Source: Alphaproteobacteria bacterium
GTDB taxonomy: Bacteria; Pseudomonadota; Alphaproteobacteria; UBA8366
Length of the DNA: 28,258 nt
Assembly: GCA_029861675.1 (NCBI GenBank)
Contig: JAOTYV010000019.1
Coordinates: 1-28,258 of the forward strand
Direction: 5' to 3'
Positions 23,772 through 28,258 of the stretch are shown here, one piece after another; the first letter of the stretch is position 1; each line of letters starts with the position of its first letter. Under the pieces are notes generated by a model that worked only from the letters and a program-made list of their open reading frames with translations, searched no databases and had not been told where the DNA came from. Both the position numbers and the translations under genes were made by a program.

Positions 23772-25427
23772 ATGGGTAAGGTTAGCGGCGCCACCTTGAT
23801 GGCGAGGAGTTTGAAGCAGCAAGGCGTGGACTACATGTTCGGGATCGTGGGTTTCCCCGTACAACCAATCGCCGCCGCGGCGCAAAAGGCCGGGATTACC
23901 TATATCGGCATGCGCAACGAACAGTCCGCGTCCTACGCGGCGCAGGCCGCGGGTTATCTCACCGGACGTCCGGGCGCATGTCTCACCGTATCGGGCCCCG
24001 GCGTCGTGCACGCCCTCGCCGGGCTCGCCAATGCGCAGCAGAATTTTTGGCCGATGATCTTGATCGGCGGCGCCTCGGCGACCTACCAAAACGGCATGGG
24101 CGCCTTCCAGGAGGAGCGCCAGGTTCAGATCGCCTCGCCGTTCTGCAAGTTCGCCCACGCGGTCGAACATGTCCACCGCATTCCATTCTATGTCGAACTC
24201 GCGGTCCGCAACGCGATCTACGGACGCCCGGGCGGCGTCTATCTGGATATGCCCGACGACATCATCCAAGGCGAAGTGGACGACTCAGAAGTCCAGGCAG
24301 CGGCGACGATTCCGGAGCCGCCGCGGACCCAGGCGATGCCGGACGATGTCGAAGCGGCGTTGGACGCGCTTGAATCGGCGGAGCGGCCCCTCGTTATCGT
24401 CGGCAAGGGCATGGGCTGGTCGCGCGCCGAGAATGAGGTCCGCGCCTTCATCGAGCGCACCCAGCTTCCTTTCCTCGCCTCACCCTTGGGCAAAGGCGTC
24501 CTCGACGACAATCATCCGCTGTCCGTCGGGGCGGCGCGCAGCCATGCGCTGAGGGAAGCCGACGTCATCTTCCTGATGGGCGCGCGGCTCAATTGGATCA
24601 TGCATTTCGGCAAGCCGCCGCGATTCAACAAGGACGTTCGCGTCATTCAGCTGGACGTCTCGCCGGAAGCGATCGGCAACAACGTGCCGACGGAAGTGGC
24701 CCTGCTCGGCGACGGAAAAGCGATCGTCGGCCAGCTCAACAAGTCGCTCGAAAATCGTCAATGGTTCTATCCGGCGGACACCGATTGGCATAAAGGGATC
24801 GCCGAGAAGGCGGCCGCGAATGCCGCCGCGATCCAGCCGATGATCGACGACGATTCCAACCCGACGAATTACTATCGCGCCCTGAAGGATATCCGCGAAT
24901 GGATGCCTGAGAACGCGGTCATCGTCGGCGAGGGCGCCAACACCATGGATATCGGCCGCACCCAGCTTCCCAACGCGGCGCCTCGGCTCCGGTTGGACGC
25001 CGGTAGTTACGGCACCATGGGCATCGGCATGGGGTTCGCCATCGCCGCCGCGGTCGTCCATCCCGAACGTCCGATCGTCTCGGTGTCCGGCGACTCGGCG
25101 ATCGGGTTTTCCGGCATGGAAATCGAAACCGCATGCCGGCTCCAACTGCCCATCAAGATCGTGGTGCTGAGCAATGGCGGCATCGGCAGCGGCATCGCGG
25201 AATTCCCCAAGGACGCACCGCTACCGCCCCGCGTGCTGACCATCGGCTCGGGCTACGAGAAGATGATGGAGGCGTTCGGCGGCAAGGGCTTCTACGTGGA
25301 GGACCCGAAGAAACTACGCGGCGCGCTCGACGAGGCCATGGCCTTCGACGGCCCGGCGCTGGTCAATGTCCGCCTGCATCCCGAAGCCGGCCGCAAACCG
25401 CAACAGTTCGGTTGGCACACGGGGTAG
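23772..25427 (+). CDS. ThDP-dependent 2-hydroxyacyl-CoA lyase-like protein (oxalyl-CoA decarboxylase family)
   Basis: A 551-residue thiamin-diphosphate enzyme that probably cleaves 2-hydroxyacyl-CoA to formyl-CoA and an aldehyde. Glu50 in MRNEQSASYAA activates the cofactor. SGPGVVHALAGLANA and MGAFQEERQVQ belong to the oxalyl-CoA decarboxylase/HACL family. The Mg/ThDP motif runs from GDSAIGFSGMEIET (Asp441) to SNGG (Asn468). The C-terminus RKPQQFGWHTG resembles the human HACL1 end and lacks the Ser-Gly-Arg expected in oxalyl-CoA decarboxylase. A GGGAGGG site is eight bases from this ATG but only two from the ATG at 23766. It converges on the formyl-CoA-transferase-like gene. Oxalyl-CoA decarboxylation remains the alternative. 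Confidence 0.85.
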   Translation: MGKVSGATLMARSLKQQGVDYMFGIVGFPVQPIAAAAQKAGITYIGMRNEQSASYAAQAAGYLTGRPGACLTVSGPGVVHALAGLANAQQNFWPMILIGGASATYQNGMGAFQEERQVQIASPFCKFAHAVEHVHRIPFYVELAVRNAIYGRPGGVYLDMPDDIIQGEVDDSEVQAAATIPEPPRTQAMPDDVEAALDALESAERPLVIVGKGMGWSRAENEVRAFIERTQLPFLASPLGKGVLDDNHPLSVGAARSHALREADVIFLMGARLNWIMHFGKPPRFNKDVRVIQLDVSPEAIGNNVPTEVALLGDGKAIVGQLNKSLENRQWFYPADTDWHKGIAEKAAANAAAIQPMIDDDSNPTNYYRALKDIREWMPENAVIVGEGANTMDIGRTQLPNAAPRLRLDAGSYGTMGIGMGFAIAAAVVHPERPIVSVSGDSAIGFSGMEIETACRLQLPIKIVVLSNGGIGSGIAEFPKDAPLPPRVLTIGSGYEKMMEAFGGKGFYVEDPKKLRGALDEAMAFDGPALVNVRLHPEAGRKPQQFGWHTG

Positions 25428-25437
25428 GAGATCGTCA

Positions 25438-25472
25438 GCAGCCGCGCCCGGATCGTGTCGTAGCGCGGCTGC
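25438..25472. terminator. Bidirectional hairpin between the lyase and CoA-transferase genes
   Basis: GCAGCCGCGC (25438-25447) and GCGCGGCTGC (25463-25472) form a perfect 10 bp GC-rich stem with a 15-base loop, in the 61 bp between two converging stops. No T tract follows on either strand, so it may need Rho or act by stabilising both 3' ends. Confidence 0.6.
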
Positions 25473-25488
25473 GCGCCGCTCAACCCCT

Positions 25489-26721
25489 TCAAATAACCTC
25501 CCGCTCCCGCATGTCCTTGACCTCGTCGGGCGAATAGCCGAGCCAATCGCCGTAGATCGCTTCGTTGTCGGCGCCGTGCAGCGGCGACGATTGCACCGGG
25601 ACGACGCTGTCGGACATCTTGAGCGGCCAGCCAGTTACGGTGACCTCGCCGCGCACCGGGTGCTCGATCTTGTTCATCATGCCGCGGGCATGCAGGTCGG
25701 GGTCGTTCAACAGTTCGAGCGTGTTGAACACGGCGCCGCAGGGCACGTTCGCACCCGCGACCTTTTGCATGACCTCGTCTTTGGTATGCTGCGACGTCCA
25801 CCCGGTAATCGCTTCATCCACGACATCGCGGTGTTCGTAGCGCGACTCGCCATCCTGCAGCCGGGCATCGTCCAGCAGGTCCTCGCGGCCGATGACGCGC
25901 GTCAGCCGGCGCCAATGCTCTTCATTGCCGCGCGAGGCGAAAATGTAGCAATAGTCGTCCGCGCCCCCCGGTTTGCACGGGTAGAGACCGCCGGGCGACG
26001 ACCCGAGAATGGTATTGCCCGCGCGTGGCAGCACACCTTCGTCGCGGGCCGCCTGCCGGCTCATCGGCGTGCGGCAATAGTTCAGCATCGCGTCGCGCAT
26101 GGCGATTTGAATATGCTGGCCGCGCCCGGTGGTCGTGCGCTGGAACAGCGCCGCGATGATGCCCATCGCGCACAGCATGCCGGTTCCGGTGTCGCCGATC
26201 GTCGCGCCGGGCTTGACCGGCGGTCCGCCGGCCGGGCCGTTTACCGCCATCGTCCCGCCGGTCGCCTGGGCGATCATGTCGAACGCCAGATAGTTGGCGT
26301 GCGGGCTGTCGGGAGAGAAGCCCTTGATCTGGGCGAAAATGACGCGCGGGTTGATCTCGCGCAGCCGGTCGTAATCGAATCCGAGCCGGGCGAAGGTGCC
26401 GGGCGCCATGTTCTCGATGACCACGTCGACCTGTTCGATCATCCGCGCCAGCAACTCCTTGCCCTCATCGGATTTGAGATTGCAGGTGATGCTGCGTTTG
26501 TTGAGGTTGTAGAAGATGAAATAATGCGCGTCCGCCCCCGGCTGGTTGGTGAAACCCCAGCGTCCGGGCTCGCCGCGTTTCGGTTCCTCCACCTTGACCA
26601 CATCCGCGCCCAGCCAAGCGAGCGCCTCCGTGCAGGACGGCCCGGCCTCGAATTGGGTGAGATCCAGAACCTTGATTCCGTTGAGCGCTGTTGGGTTGTC
26701 GATTGGGCTGCTGTCATCCAT
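25489..26721 (-). CDS. CaiB/BaiF CoA-transferase, formyl-CoA transferase (Frc)-like
   Basis: A 410-residue class III CoA-transferase. It resembles formyl-CoA:oxalate CoA-transferase in many blocks: LNGIKVLDLTQFEAGPSCTE, YNLNKRSITCNLKSDEGKEL, INPRVIFAQIKGF, and TIGDTGTGM, in which Asp177 corresponds to the catalytic aspartate of Frc. GRGQHIQIAMRDAMLNYCRT follows. The start at 26721 has GAGGA seven bases upstream; the frame is open to 26793 with non-family residues. Beside a HACL-like lyase it could take CoA from formyl-CoA to activate the incoming acid, releasing formate. This is inference from position and family; the acceptor acid is unknown. Confidence 0.88.
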   Translation of the reverse strand: MDDSSPIDNPTALNGIKVLDLTQFEAGPSCTEALAWLGADVVKVEEPKRGEPGRWGFTNQPGADAHYFIFYNLNKRSITCNLKSDEGKELLARMIEQVDVVIENMAPGTFARLGFDYDRLREINPRVIFAQIKGFSPDSPHANYLAFDMIAQATGGTMAVNGPAGGPPVKPGATIGDTGTGMLCAMGIIAALFQRTTTGRGQHIQIAMRDAMLNYCRTPMSRQAARDEGVLPRAGNTILGSSPGGLYPCKPGGADDYCYIFASRGNEEHWRRLTRVIGREDLLDDARLQDGESRYEHRDVVDEAITGWTSQHTKDEVMQKVAGANVPCGAVFNTLELLNDPDLHARGMMNKIEHPVRGEVTVTGWPLKMSDSVVPVQSSPLHGADNEAIYGDWLGYSPDEVKDMREREVI

Positions 26722-26815
26722 GGCATATTCCTCGCTGCTGGTCGGACCGGTCGGAAGGCCGCCATTCTTCGACGGCGGCGACCAACCTGTCAACGGCAGG
26801 GCGGGAGACCATGGT

Positions 26816-26834
26816 GACCGAGGCGGCGGATTAG
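26816..26834 (+). repeat. 19 bp exact copy of the 3' end of the LLM oxidoreductase gene
   Basis: GACCGAGGCGGCGGATTAG here equals 23561-23579, where it encodes the last residues TEAAD and the stop of the flavin oxidoreductase. Here it follows ATGGT, so a seven-codon frame MVTEAAD exists but is not a gene. It lies in the 123 bp gap between the CoA-transferase start and the 2OG oxygenase stop. It may be a scar of duplication or rearrangement. Confidence 0.6.
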
Positions 26835-26844
26835 AGCGCCGGCC

Positions 26845-27447
26845 TCATTCAGCGAAGTTCAGGTACGTCCCGAGAATAAACTTTGTGCCGGAAACCGGCG
26901 GCCGACCCTCATGGGGAAACATCCAGTACGGCGGAAACAGCAGCATTCTGCCCTTTGCCGGCTTCACCCCCATGTTCAAATCCGGAAAAAACGTTTCGCC
27001 GCCTTCGTCCACATCGGTCAGATACCAGAACATGACGAGAAAGCGCTTGATATGAGCGAGGCAGTCGATATCCACATGCGGGTGAAACCGGTCGCCCGCG
27101 GCAGGCATATACCGTTTGATACGATAATTCTCGAGACGCGCCTGCGTCGGGAACCAGACCTTGCAATCTAATGAATAGCGCTCGGAATTCTCGATCGTAA
27201 TATCCTTGAGCCGAACCAGCACATCATACCAATGATCCAATTCCTGGATGTTGAGTTCGGTCCAGTGGGATATCGAATCCTCATGCGCACGGTCGGGCGG
27301 AACGCCGCCGGGACCCGTGTGGTACGCGGAATCTTGCTCGAATTTTGCAACAATGTGATCGCAAAAATCCGGATCGAGCACGTTGTCGTAGACCCGAACG
27401 AAATCCTTGAGGTTTCTTTCAGACGCCGCGCCCGGCGAGTTTGTCAT
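26845..27447 (-). CDS. 2OG-Fe(II) oxygenase, prolyl-4-hydroxylase-like
   Basis: A 200-residue jelly-roll oxygenase of the prolyl-4-hydroxylase-like (2OG-FeII_Oxy_3) class. His124 and Asp126 in RFHPHVDID, distal His179 in MFPHEGRPP and Lys189 in SGTKFILG form the iron and 2-oxoglutarate site; lysine instead of arginine is typical of the P4H branch. DEGGETFFPDL is the strand common to these enzymes. GGAG lies eight bases before the ATG. The substrate may be a protein residue or a small molecule. It is in the same direction as the CoA-transferase and thioesterase, with gaps of 123 and 90 bp, so co-transcription is only possible. Confidence 0.87.
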   Translation of the reverse strand: MTNSPGAASERNLKDFVRVYDNVLDPDFCDHIVAKFEQDSAYHTGPGGVPPDRAHEDSISHWTELNIQELDHWYDVLVRLKDITIENSERYSLDCKVWFPTQARLENYRIKRYMPAAGDRFHPHVDIDCLAHIKRFLVMFWYLTDVDEGGETFFPDLNMGVKPAKGRMLLFPPYWMFPHEGRPPVSGTKFILGTYLNFAE

Positions 27448-27537
27448 TCTTTAGCTCCGGGATAGGACGCATGCACGAGGCCACGCCATGGTTATGCCGC
27501 AAAGCGTACTCGGAAAGTCTCGCATCTGCCAACATCG

Positions 27538-27957
27538 CTATTTTGGCGCGGCGACCGCATAGACCCCGCGGCCGCTGGCCAGCAAATTGTTGTCGGCGTC
27601 GAGAACCGATGCCTCGGCAACGGCGAACAACCGGCCAAGCTTGACGATGCGCGCATGCGCGAAGATATCGCCTTCGAGCGCGGCGCGGTGATAGTCCACC
27701 CGCATGTCCACGGTGGGGAACGGCCGGCCCAGCTTGGCCGCAACGGCGTAATCGCCGGCCACGTCGATGATCGTCGCGAGAATGCCGCCGTGCATGTAAC
27801 CGACTTTTACGTTAACGACGAATTCGCTGCGCCACGGCACGCGGATCACGATTTCTTCCTCGTTGACCTCGGTGACGTCCAGCGCCAGCCACTGATGAAA
27901 CGGCGATTGCAGGAGGCGCTCCTGGAGTTCATCCCTGTTCATTTTGTTCTCGGGCAT
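27538..27957 (-). CDS. PaaI-family acyl-CoA thioesterase (hot-dog fold)
   Basis: A 139-residue single hot-dog-domain thioesterase that would release free acids from CoA esters, often aromatic or branched ones. GYMHGGILATIIDVAGDYAV holds the HGG motif and the following catalytic helix of PaaI-type enzymes. The ATG at 27957 is used; an in-frame ATG five codons later is possible. It starts four bases after the stop of the acyl-CoA synthetase, so the two are co-transcribed. A synthetase with a thioesterase suggests control of a CoA-ester pool or rescue of sequestered CoA. Confidence 0.88.
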   Translation of the reverse strand: MPENKMNRDELQERLLQSPFHQWLALDVTEVNEEEIVIRVPWRSEFVVNVKVGYMHGGILATIIDVAGDYAVAAKLGRPFPTVDMRVDYHRAALEGDIFAHARIVKLGRLFAVAEASVLDADNNLLASGRGVYAVAAPK

Positions 27958-27961
27958 AGTC

Positions 27962-28258
27962 TCAGTCCCCTGCTTCTTTCATCTGTTCCGCCGCAAGGCG
28001 CCGCAACGCCGCGCGATCGATCTTGTTTGTGCCGCTCAATGGAATTTCCGGCAAAAAGAATACCTGCCGCGGATGGGCATAGGCGGGCCCGTTTTCCAGG
28101 GTGAATTTCTTGACTGCGTCGACCTCGACACGGGCGCCCTCGCGCGGCACGACGAAGGCATAGGGAAGCTGCCCCTTGCTGTCGTCATCGAACGGCAGCA
28201 CCGCGGCCTGCACGATATCCGGGTGCCTTTCCAACAGCACCTCCACATCGCCCGGATG
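27962..28258 (-). CDS. AMP-dependent acyl-CoA synthetase, C-terminal part (runs off the window)
   Basis: The last 98 residues of an ANL-superfamily acid:CoA ligase are present; the start lies beyond 28258. The fragment opens HPGDVEVLLERHPDI, which is the end of the A8 region leading into the mobile C-terminal lid, and closes with LSGTNKIDRAALRRLA, whose lysine is the catalytic residue of the adenylation half-reaction. The enzyme activates a carboxylic acid with ATP to an acyl-CoA. It is upstream of, and nearly touching, the PaaI thioesterase gene. The acid specificity cannot be judged from this part. Confidence 0.88.
   Translation of the reverse strand, partial: HPGDVEVLLERHPDIVQAAVLPFDDDSKGQLPYAFVVPREGARVEVDAVKKFTLENGPAYAHPRQVFFLPEIPLSGTNKIDRAALRRLAAEQMKEAGD

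Noticed and set aside
23772..26721. Classical oxalate degradation pair (oxc/frc)
   Set aside because: Not fully excluded, but the ThDP enzyme's C-terminus matches the HACL type and the two genes are convergent rather than one operon, so I did not give the oxc/frc names.
25366..26817. 483-codon frame opposite the Frc-like gene
   Set aside because: Antisense shadow of a gene with a clear catalytic aspartate motif.

Overview
The window is GC-rich DNA with tightly packed genes and codon use typical of an alphaproteobacterium. A Rhodospirillales-like host is the best guess. Supporting this are the palindromic intergenic repeats, the alphaproteobacterial-style RpoH promoter in front of paired small heat-shock genes, and a 2-hydroxyacyl-CoA lyase of a type characterised from that order. 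No rRNA, tRNA, CRISPR, phage or insertion-sequence gene was seen. Almost everything encodes small-molecule catabolism, mostly of CoA thioesters, plus a few stress and metal genes.

Layout. 1-1486 (minus): the first codons of a DMT-type transporter and an MmgE/PrpD protein. 1670-4078 (plus): a compact three-gene unit of TauD-type dioxygenase, metallo-beta-lactamase-fold lactonase-like hydrolase and HAD phosphatase. 4394-11008 (plus): acyl-CoA catabolism, with an HMG-CoA lyase homologue, two tandem paralogous acyl-CoA dehydrogenases, a MaoC hydratase, a third acyl-CoA dehydrogenase and a CaiB-type CoA-transferase. Two copies of a ~109 bp palindromic repeat lie in opposite orientation around the lyase and the first dehydrogenase. 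11016-13076 (minus): EgtD (ergothioneine pathway) and two Hsp20 genes with a strong terminator and a sigma-32-like promoter. 13454-15227 (plus): a PCu(A)C copper chaperone and a fosmidomycin-resistance-type MFS transporter.

15243-18826 (minus): methyltransferase, TauD-type dioxygenase, PhyH-type dioxygenase and quinone-oxidoreductase-like reductase, with 18-83 bp gaps and probably one operon. 19004-25427 (plus): a second MmgE/PrpD protein, a DUF2333 membrane protein, a third TauD-type dioxygenase, a luciferase-like flavin oxidoreductase and a ThDP enzyme resembling 2-hydroxyacyl-CoA lyase. 25489-28258 (minus): a formyl-CoA-transferase-like CaiB protein, a prolyl-4-hydroxylase-like 2OG oxygenase, a PaaI thioesterase and the C-terminus of an acyl-CoA synthetase.

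How they may work together (inference). Acids would be activated by the synthetase or the CoA-transferases, oxidised by the dehydrogenases and hydrated by MaoC. Branched or 2-substituted acids could be 2-hydroxylated by PhyH/TauD-type enzymes and cleaved by the 2-hydroxyacyl-CoA lyase to formyl-CoA plus an aldehyde, with the adjacent Frc-like transferase recovering the CoA. That bacterial alpha-oxidation-like module, together with five Fe(II)/2-oxoglutarate oxygenases in 28 kb, is the most interesting signal. The substrates cannot be read from the sequence.
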